Source of the DNA: Arthrobacter sp. UNC362MFTsu5.1
GTDB lineage: Bacteria > Actinomycetota > Actinomycetes > Actinomycetales > Micrococcaceae
Length of the DNA: 64,000 bases
NCBI RefSeq assembly: GCF_000685965.1
Contig: NZ_JMLE01000004.1
Location: forward strand, 158,342 to 222,341
Reading direction: 5' to 3'
Shown: positions 8,433-16,959 of the stretch, one piece after another
Layout: every line of letters begins with the position of its first letter
How positions within the stretch are numbered: the stretch's first letter is position 1
Made by a program: the position numbers and the translations under genes
Notes under the pieces: model-generated
Told to the model about the DNA's origin: nothing
Databases searched by the model: none
The model's input: the letters and a program-made list of their open reading frames with translations, nothing else

Positions 8433-11038
8433 TGACCGCCGTCACAGACAAGACGCAGCCCACGTCCCAGCACAAAGGACAGCACAACGCCCAGCACAGG
8501 TTGCCCGGCCCTGTTCCCGCGTCGAAGGGCAAGCGGCCGCCCGGAACACGGGACGCCCGCCGTCGGCTGGTGGTGATCGGCAACGGCATGGCCGGTGCCC
8601 GGGCCGTGGAGGAAATCCTTGCCCGCGGCGGCGCCGAGCAGTTCACCATCACCATGTTCGGCGACGAGCCCTACGGCAACTACAACCGGATCATGCTCAG
8701 CCACGTCCTCTCCGGCGAGGAAAGCGACGCGGACATCTTCCTGAACTCCCTGCACTGGTACCAGGACAACAACATCACGCTGCACGCCGGGGTGCGGGTG
8801 GAACGGATCGACCGGTTCACCAAATACGTCTTCGCCAACAACGGCCACGTAGTCCCGTATGACGTGCTGATCATCGCTACCGGCAGCCAGTCATTCATGC
8901 CGCCCATGGACGGCCTGTACACCCCCAGCGGCTCCATCAAGCCCGGGGTCTTCACGTTCCGCACCATCGATGACACCCGCAACATGGTGAAGCACGCGCA
9001 GGACGAAGGCCATCCCTCGGACAGGCGACGCAGGGCCGTGGTGATCGGCGGCGGCCTGCTGGGGCTCGAAGCCGCGCGCGGGCTCCAAAGCCACGGCATC
9101 GACGTGGACGTGGTGCACTCCGGCGGGCACCTCATGAACGCCCAGATGGGGCCCGACGGCGGCGCGATCCTGCGCCGGAGCGTCGAAGCGCTCGGGATCC
9201 GGGTGCATACCGGCAGCCGCACCACCGCGGTCCTGGGCACGGACAAGGTCACCGGCGTCCGGCTGCGGGACCGGCCGGACATCGACTGCGACATGGTGGT
9301 GGTGGCCGCCGGAATCCGCCCGAACGTGGATGTCGCCGTCCTCAGCGGACTGCATGTGGAACGCGCCATCGTGGTGGACGACCAGCTGCGCGTGGTGGAC
9401 GAGGACGACATCTATGCCGTGGGCGAATGCGTCCAGCACCGCGGCGAGGTCTACGGCCTGGTGGCCCCTCTCTGGGAGCAGGCCGTGGTGCTCGCCAACC
9501 ACGTCACGGGCGCGGACTCTGCCGCGGCGTACCTTGGCTCCCGGATCGCCACGAAACTCAAGGTTGCCGGCGTCGAGGTCGCTTCCATGGGCCTGCAGGG
9601 CCCGGAACGGGAGACGGACGAACACATCGTGTTCTCCGAGCCCAGCCGCGGGGTGTTCAAGTCCATCGTCATCCGGGACAACAAGATGGTGGGCGCCACG
9701 CTCCTCGGTGACAGCCGCAAGGTGGCCTACCTGACCCAGGCCTTCGACAAGGGGCTGCCCCTGCCGGAGGAGCGGATCGCGCTGATGTTCGACCTGGGCG
9801 GTCCCGGGGAGGAACAGGGCGTGGCCGAGCTCAACGACGACGCCCAGGTGTGCAACTGCAACGGCGTCAGCAAGAAATCCCTGGTGGATGCGGTCAAAGG
9901 CGGGTGCAACACCGTGGCCGGCGCCATGGACGCCACGCGGGCCGGCAAAGGCTGCGGTTCCTGCAAGCTGCTGGTGAAGCAGGTGGTGGAATGGGCGGCC
10001 GACGGCGACGTGGCGGAGGACCCGGCTGCCAGCTATTACGTCCCGGGCGTCCCGCTGGACAAGGCCTCGCTGATGGCGGCCATCCGCAAGCAGGGGCTCC
10101 GCTCGGTGTCCTCCGTGTTCGCCGCCCTGGCGCCGGGCAGCGCGGAGGATGCGAAATCGAAGATGGGCCTGGCGTCGCTGATGAAGATGATGCTGGCGGA
10201 CCAGTACATCGATGAGCGGGACGCCCGGTTCATCAACGACCGCGTGCACGCGAACATCCAGCGGGACGGCACGTTCTCCGTGGTGCCGCAGATGAAGGGC
10301 GGCGTGACCTCCGTGCAGCAGCTGCGCCGGATTGCCGACGTCGCAGAGAAGCACAACATCCCGCTGATCAAGCTCACCGGCGGGCAGCGCATCGACCTGC
10401 TGGGTGTGCCCAAGGAGGACCTGCCGCAGGTCTGGGCGGACCTGGACATGCCGTCCGGCTACGCCTACGGGAAGAGCTTCCGCACGGTCAAGACGTGCGT
10501 GGGCAAGGACTTCTGCCGCTACGGGACCGGCGATTCCACCAGGCTGGGCATCGACATCGAGTCGCGGTTCCAGGGCATCGAGGCGCCGGCCAAACTGAAG
10601 CTGGCGGTGTCCGGCTGCCCGCGGAACTGCGCCGAGTCGCTGGTCAAGGACGTGGGCGTGGTGGCCGTTGAAGGCGGCCGCTGGGAAATCTATGTCGGGG
10701 GAGCGGCCGGCGCCCACATCCGCAAAGGCGACCTGCTGGCCACCGTCGATGACCCGGAGGAGGTCAAGGTGCTGACGGGCCGGTTCATGCAGTACTACCG
10801 GGAGAACGCCAACTGGCTGGAACGGACGTACTCGTTCGTGCCGCGGGTGGGCATCGACCACATCCGGGCTGTCGTGGTGGACGATGCCGAGGGCCTTGCC
10901 GACGGGTTGGACGCCGCGATGCAGGCCTCCGTGGACAGCTATATGGATCCGTGGACTGAACGCGACGATCCGCTGACACCCGGGCAGTTCCGCACCTCGC
11001 TGCCGCTGACGGTGCTTCCCCAGGTGCCGGTCCGATGA
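8432..11038 (+). CDS. nirB: NAD(P)H-dependent assimilatory nitrite reductase, large subunit
   Basis: The 868-residue product catalyses six-electron reduction of nitrite to ammonia in the cytoplasm. Domain order is standard: an N-terminal FAD/NAD(P)H pyridine-nucleotide oxidoreductase (VIGNGMAGARAVEEI, then VVIGGGLLGLEAARG), a BFD-like [2Fe-2S] domain (CNCNGVSKKSL ... GKGCGSCK), and the nitrite/sulfite reductase ferredoxin-like halves with the sirohaem-[4Fe-4S] cysteines in KTCVGKDFCRYG and SGCPRNCAES. An unusual 45-residue hydrophilic leader precedes the FAD fold. nirD overlaps its stop by four bases. The upstream small gene is coupled to its start. Confidence 0.97.
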   Translation: MTAVTDKTQPTSQHKGQHNAQHRLPGPVPASKGKRPPGTRDARRRLVVIGNGMAGARAVEEILARGGAEQFTITMFGDEPYGNYNRIMLSHVLSGEESDADIFLNSLHWYQDNNITLHAGVRVERIDRFTKYVFANNGHVVPYDVLIIATGSQSFMPPMDGLYTPSGSIKPGVFTFRTIDDTRNMVKHAQDEGHPSDRRRRAVVIGGGLLGLEAARGLQSHGIDVDVVHSGGHLMNAQMGPDGGAILRRSVEALGIRVHTGSRTTAVLGTDKVTGVRLRDRPDIDCDMVVVAAGIRPNVDVAVLSGLHVERAIVVDDQLRVVDEDDIYAVGECVQHRGEVYGLVAPLWEQAVVLANHVTGADSAAAYLGSRIATKLKVAGVEVASMGLQGPERETDEHIVFSEPSRGVFKSIVIRDNKMVGATLLGDSRKVAYLTQAFDKGLPLPEERIALMFDLGGPGEEQGVAELNDDAQVCNCNGVSKKSLVDAVKGGCNTVAGAMDATRAGKGCGSCKLLVKQVVEWAADGDVAEDPAASYYVPGVPLDKASLMAAIRKQGLRSVSSVFAALAPGSAEDAKSKMGLASLMKMMLADQYIDERDARFINDRVHANIQRDGTFSVVPQMKGGVTSVQQLRRIADVAEKHNIPLIKLTGGQRIDLLGVPKEDLPQVWADLDMPSGYAYGKSFRTVKTCVGKDFCRYGTGDSTRLGIDIESRFQGIEAPAKLKLAVSGCPRNCAESLVKDVGVVAVEGGRWEIYVGGAAGAHIRKGDLLATVDDPEEVKVLTGRFMQYYRENANWLERTYSFVPRVGIDHIRAVVVDDAEGLADGLDAAMQASVDSYMDPWTERDDPLTPGQFRTSLPLTVLPQVPVR

Positions 11039-11352
11039 ACGCGGGCTTCAACCTGGGCCCGGTGGACCAGATCCCGTTCGGTGAGGGGCGGGCCTTCGGC
11101 GTCGACGGGGAGCAGGTGGCGGTGTTCCGGCTCCGCGACGGGAGCCTTCGGGCGCTGTCCGCCGTGTGCCCGCACAAGGGCGGCCCGATCGCGGACGGCA
11201 CCATCGACCAGGACCTGGTCCTGTGCCCGTTGCACCAAAACGCCTTCAGCCTGGACACCGGCTGTTCCACCACCGGCGCCGAACCTCTGACCAGCTACGA
11301 CGTCCAAATGGATAACCATCAGAATATTATTCTGCGTACCGCCGCACGATAG
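11035..11352 (+). CDS. nirD: Nitrite reductase small subunit, Rieske-type
   Basis: A 105-residue protein with a Rieske ferredoxin fold that partners NirB. It carries both Rieske ligand boxes, CPHKGG and CPLHQ, so it should bind a real [2Fe-2S] cluster, unlike the enterobacterial NirD, which lacks the ligands. The ATG overlaps the nirB stop (ATGA), so the subunits are made together. Confidence in family and partner is high; the cluster is predicted from the ligands. Confidence 0.93.
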   Translation: MNAGFNLGPVDQIPFGEGRAFGVDGEQVAVFRLRDGSLRALSAVCPHKGGPIADGTIDQDLVLCPLHQNAFSLDTGCSTTGAEPLTSYDVQMDNHQNIILRTAAR

Positions 11353-11462
11353 GTGAATTTATTCGGCATATCCCCTTTCAACTGTTGTCTGCGTCACTGA
11401 CGGTTCCGCCGGGCTTGTAAACTGGGGAGGCCGCGCGAACTTCGACGCCCTGCGAGTTTTGG

Positions 11463-11507
11463 TCCGGATAATTGCCCCAAACGGGGGATAAACCCGAATT
11501 ATCCGAA
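11463..11507. promoter_or_regulatory. Inverted repeat before the amino-acid permease gene
   Basis: TCCGGATAATT (11463-11473) faces AATTATCCGAA (11497-11507), ten of eleven positions complementary. A small inner hairpin CCCC-AAA-CGGGG sits between. It lies 52 bases before the permease start and could be an operator or a 5' UTR structure. Confidence 0.45.
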
Positions 11508-11559
11508 CCTAAGCTCCGCGTTCCTGAGCCGGCCATCCCCCGACCCACAAGGAACAGTT

Positions 11560-13020
11560 GTGCCACAAAGTACCCCCACAGAACTCGTGAGCCCGCCGGC
11601 GCAATCCGCCGTCGTCGACTCCACCCTCAGCGCCGAGGGCTACAAGAAGTCCCTGAGCGGCCGCCAGGTCACCATGATCGCCATGGGCGGCGCCATCGGC
11701 GTCGGCCTCTTCATGGGTGCCGGCGGACGCCTGGCCTCCACCGGCCCCGCGCTGATCTTCTCCTACGCCATTGCCGGCGTCATCGCGTACCTGCTGATGC
11801 GCGCGCTCGGCGAACTCATCATGTACCGCCAGACGTCGGGTTCCTTCGTCAGCTACGCCGGCGAAATGTTCGGCAAGAAGGGCGCGTACCTGTCCGGCTG
11901 GATGTACTTCATCAACTGGGCCATGACCGGCATCGCCGAGCTCATCGCGATCGGACTGTACTTCCAGTTCTTCTTCCCCAACGTGCCCGTTGAACTGTCG
12001 GCCATCGCAGCACTGCTGCTGCTGGTGGGCGTCAACCTCCTGAGCGTCAAGGCGTTCGGCGAATTCGAATTCTGGGCCTCCTGCCTCAAGGTCGGCGCCA
12101 TCGTGATCTTCCTGGCAGTGGGCACCTTCATGGTGGTTACCAACGCCCAGGTGGGCGACGGCCACGCATCGGTCAACAACCTCTTCGCGGCCGAAGGCGG
12201 AATGTTCCCCAAGGGTGCACTCGTCATGATCCTGGTCCTGAACGCCGTGATCTTCGCCTACAACGGCATCGAGCTCGTCGGCATTACGGCCGGCGAAATG
12301 CAGGACCCCGCCAAGGAAGTGCCCAAGGCGATCCGCGCCGTCGTGTTCCGCATCGTGGTGTTCTACGTCGGTTCCGTGACGCTGCTGGCCATGCTGCTGC
12401 CGTCTGACCAGTACGTGGCCGGCACCTCGCCGTTCGTCACCGTGTTCGGCCAGATGGGCCTGGGCTGGATGGGCGACGTCATGAACATGATCGTCATCAC
12501 CGCCGCACTGTCCTCCTGCAACTCGGGCCTGTACTCGATCGGCCGGATCTTCCGCACCATGGCCAACAACGGCCACGCCCCGGAATGGCTGACCCGGATG
12601 TCCAAGAGCCACGTGCCGTACGCCGCCATCCTGGCCATCGGCGCCGTGTACCTCGTCGGGATCCTGCTGAACATCTGGCTGGGCGGCTCGCACGCGTTCG
12701 ACCTTGCCCTCAACTCCGCCTCGATCGGCGTGATCTTCACGTGGGGCGCCATCTTCGCCAGCCAGATCGCGCTGCGCAAGAAAAAGGGCAAGGTCTCCTC
12801 CCTGCCCGCGCCCGGCGGAACCTGGAGCAGCTGGGCCGGCCTGGTTGCCCTGCTGGCCATCACGGTGCTGATCGGCTTCGACACCATGACCAGCAAGTCC
12901 GGCGAGGTCTTCCACCTGGGCCTCTGGACCCTGGCCACCATCCCGTTCTTCGCCCTGGTGCTGTGGCTCGGCTGGCAGAAGGTCCGGAACAACGAACCGA
13001 AGAGCGAGCTCTTCAGCTAA
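11560..13020 (+). CDS. APC-family amino acid permease
   Basis: A 486-residue membrane protein with about 12 TM segments belonging to the AAT group of amino acid-polyamine-organocation transporters (GABA, aromatic and D-Ala/Ser/Gly permeases). The family opening after a hydrophilic N-terminus, QVTMIAMGGAIGVGLFMGAG, is intact, as are the TM3 region FVSYAGEMFGKKGAYLSGWMY (landmark only) and the YNGIELVGITAGE motif of TM6. Substrate specificity cannot be assigned from sequence. The GTG start at 11560 follows AAGGAA. It is monocistronic, with an inverted repeat in the 5' region. Confidence 0.92.
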   Translation: MPQSTPTELVSPPAQSAVVDSTLSAEGYKKSLSGRQVTMIAMGGAIGVGLFMGAGGRLASTGPALIFSYAIAGVIAYLLMRALGELIMYRQTSGSFVSYAGEMFGKKGAYLSGWMYFINWAMTGIAELIAIGLYFQFFFPNVPVELSAIAALLLLVGVNLLSVKAFGEFEFWASCLKVGAIVIFLAVGTFMVVTNAQVGDGHASVNNLFAAEGGMFPKGALVMILVLNAVIFAYNGIELVGITAGEMQDPAKEVPKAIRAVVFRIVVFYVGSVTLLAMLLPSDQYVAGTSPFVTVFGQMGLGWMGDVMNMIVITAALSSCNSGLYSIGRIFRTMANNGHAPEWLTRMSKSHVPYAAILAIGAVYLVGILLNIWLGGSHAFDLALNSASIGVIFTWGAIFASQIALRKKKGKVSSLPAPGGTWSSWAGLVALLAITVLIGFDTMTSKSGEVFHLGLWTLATIPFFALVLWLGWQKVRNNEPKSELFS

Positions 13021-13109
13021 CGCTTTTCACCCAAGCAGTACGACGACGGCGGCGGTCACCTTCCAAGGCGGCCGCCGTCGTCGTCCCCGTCTTTTGAGCG
13101 CCCGGGGGA

Positions 13110-13195
13110 AGCGCGAGCGGACACTTGAGGCCCCCGGAGGAGCGCGAGCGGACACTTGAGCCCCTGGTGCAGGGCCATAACTGTCCGTTCGCGCT
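13110..13195. repeat. Short dispersed repeat, two direct and one inverted copy
   Basis: AGCGCGAGCGGACACTTGAG occurs at 13110-13129 and again at 13141-13160. An inverted relative occupies 13176-13195 (reverse complement AGCGCGAACGGACAGTTATG). Further relatives are at 16973-16992 and, inverted, near 36779-36795. They fill the junction between two convergent genes. Confidence 0.75.
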
Positions 13196-13201
13196 GAGTG
13201 G

Positions 13202-13954
13202 TCAGGCCTTAAGGTGCCGGGCGAAGTGGTCTTCGATCCGCTGCCAGGCCTCCGCCGCCGCTTCCGGGTCCGGCTTGACGCCCATGACGCGGAAGAGCGG
13301 GCGCAGCACGCGGGGTCCTTCCTCGGCGTCGTTCATGAACGCGTGTCCGGCGCCGTCGAATTCCTTGATGTCGTGCTCGATGCCCAGCTTGTCCAGCGCG
13401 GTTTCCAGTTTCGCAGCGGCGCCAGGCAGGGAGCGGTCCGCCTTGCCGAAATTGCCCACCACGGGACAGGCGCCGAGTAGCGCTTCCTCCGGGTTCCTGG
13501 GCAGCCTGCCGTAATTGACGGCCGCGGCGTCGAAACCGTCCTTGGCGATCAGCAGTGCGAAGCCGCCGCCCATGCAGAAGCCGATGACGCCGATCTTGCC
13601 GTTGGTGCGCCCCGATTCCTCCAGCCAGTCCCGCGCTGCGGCGAGGTCCGCGAAGGCCTTACCCGAGCCGGACAGGAGCGAGCGCATGGTGGAGACCAGG
13701 CAGCGCCGCGGTCCGCCGTCGCTGAAGAGGTCCACCGCCAGGGTCAGGTACCCGGCGGCTGCCAGCCGGTCCGCCTGGCGCCGCGAGATGTCGTTGAGGC
13801 CGAATGCCTCATGGATCATCAGGACGGCCGGAAACGGCCCTGTCCCGGATGGCTCCGCAAGGTAGCCGCGCAGGTTGGCGGAGCCGACGGCGGATGCTCC
13901 GCCGTGAGGGGTGCCCGCGGGGGTGCCCGCGCCGCTGAGGTCGATGATCGTCAT
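13202..13954 (-). CDS. Dienelactone hydrolase family protein
   Basis: A 250-residue alpha/beta hydrolase. The nucleophile motif is GFCMGGG with Cys as nucleophile, as in dienelactone hydrolases, and other family marks are MIHEAFGLND, an acid residue near KEFDGAGHAF and the catalytic His in that same motif. Enzymes of this family hydrolyse dienelactones in chlorocatechol degradation, but most genomic members have unknown substrates, and no catechol genes are nearby. I chose ATG 13954 because GGAAGGT precedes it at good spacing; an upstream extension to 13987 has no such support. It faces the permease gene across the repeat array. Confidence 0.88.
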   Translation of the reverse strand: MTIIDLSGAGTPAGTPHGGASAVGSANLRGYLAEPSGTGPFPAVLMIHEAFGLNDISRRQADRLAAAGYLTLAVDLFSDGGPRRCLVSTMRSLLSGSGKAFADLAAARDWLEESGRTNGKIGVIGFCMGGGFALLIAKDGFDAAAVNYGRLPRNPEEALLGACPVVGNFGKADRSLPGAAAKLETALDKLGIEHDIKEFDGAGHAFMNDAEEGPRVLRPLFRVMGVKPDPEAAAEAWQRIEDHFARHLKA

Positions 13955-14078
13955 GGGGCGGACCTTCCGTTGGCGGTTGCTGTCCACCCGAGAATCTCAC
14001 AAAAAACGGCGGGCATCCCCCAAAGGAATGCCCGCCGCGTTGCCCGTGGCAGCGGCCGAAGCCACCGCCTGGGATGCT

Positions 14079-14255
14079 CTAGTCTCTTTTGAACTCGTCC
14101 TTCACGTTTTCGCCAACTTTCTTGGCGTCAGCAACAACCTGGTCCTTCTGACCCTCTGCGCGCAGACGGTCATTGTCCGTGGCGTTGCCGGCCGCTTCCT
14201 TGGCCTTGCCGCCGAGGTGCTCTGCTTCGTTCTGAATTTTGTCGCCGATACCCAT
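14079..14255 (-). CDS. CsbD family stress-response protein
   Basis: A 58-residue, highly charged, helical protein of the CsbD type, starting MGIGDKIQNEAEHLGGKAKE. CsbD-like proteins are abundant after general stress in many bacteria, with no known biochemical activity. ATG 14255 is preferred over the in-frame GTG 14267 because GAGAGG then sits at proper distance. It stands alone, 123 bases after the hydrolase start and divergent from the SRPBCC gene. Confidence 0.88.
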   Translation of the reverse strand: MGIGDKIQNEAEHLGGKAKEAAGNATDNDRLRAEGQKDQVVADAKKVGENVKDEFKRD

Positions 14256-14399
14256 GGTGTATTCCACCTCTCGTTGCCGGTAAAAAAACTAAGCGGTTTC
14301 ACCATAACACAAAGCATGCTTACTAATTCAAGGAATAAGTCCATGAGTTAGGCAAGGTCCATCCGGCGTCGTGCCGTGACGGTTGTCGGCGCTGCCGGA

Positions 14400-14405
14400 T
14401 AGGCT
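14400..14405 (+). promoter_or_regulatory. -10 element for leaderless SRPBCC gene
   Basis: TAGGCT followed by exactly six bases and ATG 14412, with no ribosome binding site. Confidence 0.5.
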
Positions 14406-14411
14406 CGGGGC

Positions 14412-14885
14412 ATGGACCACAAGACCACCCTCGCCCGTCACGTCAACGCCAGCCCGGACAAGGTGTGGGCCGTGATCTCGGACATCCCGGGCTCCGCCGC
14501 CACCCTCTCCGGAGTCGACTCCGTCCAGATGCTCAGCGAGGGCGGATATGGCGAAGGCACCCGATGGAAGGAAACCCGCACCATGATGGGCCGGGCCGAA
14601 ACCGTGGAAATGTGGGTGTCCCAGGCCGAACCGCCGTCGGCCGCCAGGGCCGGCACCACAACCGTCAAGGCGCTCCAGGGCGGCGCGGACTACACCACGC
14701 GGTTCATTCTTGCCGAGCGCGACGGCGGGACGGACCTGACTTTGACCTTCGGCGCCGAGGTGGTCAAGCCCACGCTCCTGAGCAAAGTCATGATGGCCCT
14801 CTTCGGCAGGATCGGCATGAGCATGACCAGGAAAATGCTGGCCAGGGACCTGTCCGAGATTGCTGCGAAGGCCGAGTCCCTCTGA
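14412..14885 (+). CDS. SRPBCC (START/Bet v 1-like) family protein
   Basis: A 157-residue protein with the helix-grip fold pattern: KTTLARHVNASPDKVWAVIS at the N-terminus, then alternating strands and a long C-terminal helix. The family binds hydrophobic ligands in a central cavity; ligand and function here are unknown. It starts at ATG 14412, apparently leaderless, and its stop overlaps the next start (TGATG), so it is co-translated with the pentapeptide-repeat protein. Confidence 0.85.
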   Translation: MDHKTTLARHVNASPDKVWAVISDIPGSAATLSGVDSVQMLSEGGYGEGTRWKETRTMMGRAETVEMWVSQAEPPSAARAGTTTVKALQGGADYTTRFILAERDGGTDLTLTFGAEVVKPTLLSKVMMALFGRIGMSMTRKMLARDLSEIAAKAESL

Positions 14886-15577
14886 TGGCGGGCAGGCCCG
14901 CCGCAGGAAGTGGTACCGCAGGAAGAGCGCCCAAGGTGACGGCGCCGAGGCTCTCGCCGGTCCGGCTTGAGGAGCTCCGCGATGAGCCGTCCCCGGATTT
15001 CCAGCGCGGCGAAAGGTACGACGGCGTCAGGTTCAGCCGCGCTGACGCCGACGGACTCGAGCTGAGCGGCACGGACTTCGCCGAGTGTGAATTCGAGGGC
15101 GCCTCCTTCAACGAAACACAGCTCCGCGGCGCCACCTTCCGGGACTGCGTCCTGGTCGACGTCTACGCCCCCGTGTTTACCGCCGCGCGGGCCACGCTCC
15201 GCGACGTCGAGATCAGCAATCCACGGTGGGGTTCGGCGGAACTGTACGAGAGCGGCTGGACGTCGGTGCGGATCGACGGCGGCAAGCTGGACTACGTCAA
15301 CCTCCGCGGCTCAAGGCTGACGGACGTGCAGATCAGCGACTGCATCATCAACGAGCTGGACCTTGGCTCCGTGACGGGTACACGCGTGGCCCTGAAGAAC
15401 TGCACCATCGGCACCCTGGACCTGGCCGGTGCGAAGTTCAAGGACTTCGACCTGCGCGGCACTGACTTCCGCACCATCAGTGGACTCGAGAGCCTGGCCG
15501 GCGTGGTGATCGACGACTACCAGCTGAGCCTGCTGGCACCGCTCCTGGCAGCCCATCTCGGCATCACTGTCCTCTAG
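14885..15577 (+). CDS. Pentapeptide repeat protein
   Basis: A 230-residue protein whose middle (about residues 55-200) consists of pentapeptide-type repeats, for example ADGLELSGTDFAECEFEGAS, with Leu/Phe at every fifth position, and later TLDLAGAKFKDFDLRGTDFR. Such sequences fold as a right-handed quadrilateral beta-helix. Some relatives mimic DNA and protect gyrase from quinolones (Qnr, MfpA), but most have no known role. The start ATG 14885 overlaps the previous stop. The N-terminal 40 residues are basic and Pro-rich. Confidence 0.85.
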   Translation: MAGRPAAGSGTAGRAPKVTAPRLSPVRLEELRDEPSPDFQRGERYDGVRFSRADADGLELSGTDFAECEFEGASFNETQLRGATFRDCVLVDVYAPVFTAARATLRDVEISNPRWGSAELYESGWTSVRIDGGKLDYVNLRGSRLTDVQISDCIINELDLGSVTGTRVALKNCTIGTLDLAGAKFKDFDLRGTDFRTISGLESLAGVVIDDYQLSLLAPLLAAHLGITVL

Positions 15578-15646
15578 CCTCCAGACTGGCGGCTGGCGGG
15601 TTCCTGCGTAACCCGGTTGACCCCTTGCGGCCGCAGTGTAATCTTT

Positions 15647-15670
15647 ATAGAACGAACGGTCGGTAAATTA
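15647..15670. promoter_or_regulatory. PaaR-type operator before the thiolase operon
   Basis: On the minus strand this contains TTACCGACCG-TT-CGTTCTATAA, resembling the 22-bp TetR operators at 29318, 35116 and 38687. It lies 60 bases before the thiolase start and probably represses the beta-oxidation-like operon. Confidence 0.6.
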
Positions 15671-15729
15671 GGCCCCGAGCTCTTGCCGCCGCAGATGACA
15701 TTGCCGTTAATCGCGTGAAGGGTGTTTCC

Positions 15730-16959
15730 ATGGCCTCAGCAGTAGCAGGACCGCAGGCATTTCTGGTGGGCGGTGCCCGGACACCGGTGGGCCGTTACGG
15801 AGGAGCGCTCTCCGCGGTCCGCCCGGATGACCTCGCCGCCCTCGTGGTCCGCGAGGCCGTCACCCGCGCAGGCCTTGACCCCGATTCCATCGACGAGGTG
15901 ATCCTCGGCAACGCCAACGGCGCCGGCGAGGAAAACCGCAACGTGGCCCGCATGGCCACCCTGCTGGCAGGCCTGCCCCTCCACATCCCCGGCATCACCG
16001 TCAACCGGCTGTGCGCCTCCGGCCTGAGCGCCATCATCATGGCCAGCCAGATGATCAAGTCCGGTGCAGCTGACATCGTGATCGCCGGCGGCGTCGAGTC
16101 GATGAGCCGTGCCCCCTGGGTGCAGGAAAAGCCGCAGACCGCCTTCGCGAAGCCCGGCGCCATCTTCGACACCTCCATCGGCTGGCGCTTCGCCAATCCG
16201 CTGTTCCAGAAGGGCGAGCTGTCCCGCGACGGCAAGATGACCTACTCCATGCCGGAAACGGCAGAGGAAGTGGGCCGCGTGGACGGCATCTCCCGCGAAG
16301 ACGCCGACGCCTTCGCCGTCCGCTCGCACGAACGCTCCCTCGCGGCCATCGCGGCCGGCCGGTTCAAGGACGAAATCGTCCCGGTGACGGTCAAGACCCG
16401 CAAGGGCGAAACGGTAGTGGACACCGACGAAGGCCCCCGCGCCGGCACCACCATGGACGTGCTCGCCGGGCTCCGCCCCGTGGTCAAGGGCGGCTCGATC
16501 GTCACCGCCGGCAACTCCTCCACGCTGAACGACGGCGCCTCAGCGATCATCGTGGCCTCCGAAGCGGCCATCGAAAGGCTCGGCCTCACGCCCCGGGCCC
16601 GCATCGTGGACGGCGCCTCCGCCGGCTGCGAACCCGAGATCATGGGTATCGGGCCTGTCCCGGCCACGCAGAAAGTCCTCAAGCGCAGCGGGTACAGTGT
16701 GGGCGACCTCGGCGCGGTCGAACTCAACGAAGCCTTTGCCACCCAGTCGCTCGCCAGCATGCGGCGGCTCGGCCTGGACCCGGAGATTGTTAACCGCGAC
16801 GGCGGCGCCATCAGCCTGGGGCACCCGCTCGGTTCCAGCGGCTCACGGATCGCCATCACCCTGCTGGGCCGGATGGAACGCGAGGACGCCAGGATGGGCC
16901 TGGCCACCATGTGCATCGGCGTCGGCCAGGGCACCGCGATGCTGCTGGAGCGCGTGTAA
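15730..16959 (+). CDS. Thiolase (3-oxoadipyl-CoA/acetyl-CoA acyltransferase)
   Basis: A 409-residue thiolase with all catalytic parts: acyl-accepting Cys in NRLCASGLSA, the His in LGHPLGSSG and the second Cys in TMCIGVGQG. The surrounding sequence (FDTSIGWRFANPLF) resembles the PcaF/PaaJ group that cleaves 3-oxoadipyl-CoA to acetyl-CoA and succinyl-CoA. Together with the following hydratase and dehydrogenase and a PaaR-like operator upstream, the last step of phenylacetate degradation (PaaJ) is the best guess. ATG 15730 is chosen over GTG 15715 because GAAGGG sits seven bases before it. Confidence 0.9.
   Translation: MASAVAGPQAFLVGGARTPVGRYGGALSAVRPDDLAALVVREAVTRAGLDPDSIDEVILGNANGAGEENRNVARMATLLAGLPLHIPGITVNRLCASGLSAIIMASQMIKSGAADIVIAGGVESMSRAPWVQEKPQTAFAKPGAIFDTSIGWRFANPLFQKGELSRDGKMTYSMPETAEEVGRVDGISREDADAFAVRSHERSLAAIAAGRFKDEIVPVTVKTRKGETVVDTDEGPRAGTTMDVLAGLRPVVKGGSIVTAGNSSTLNDGASAIIVASEAAIERLGLTPRARIVDGASAGCEPEIMGIGPVPATQKVLKRSGYSVGDLGAVELNEAFATQSLASMRRLGLDPEIVNRDGGAISLGHPLGSSGSRIAITLLGRMEREDARMGLATMCIGVGQGTAMLLERV

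Noticed and set aside
14079..14267. Upstream GTG start for the CsbD protein
   Set aside because: The GTG at 14267 lies within or against the ribosome binding site that serves ATG 14255.
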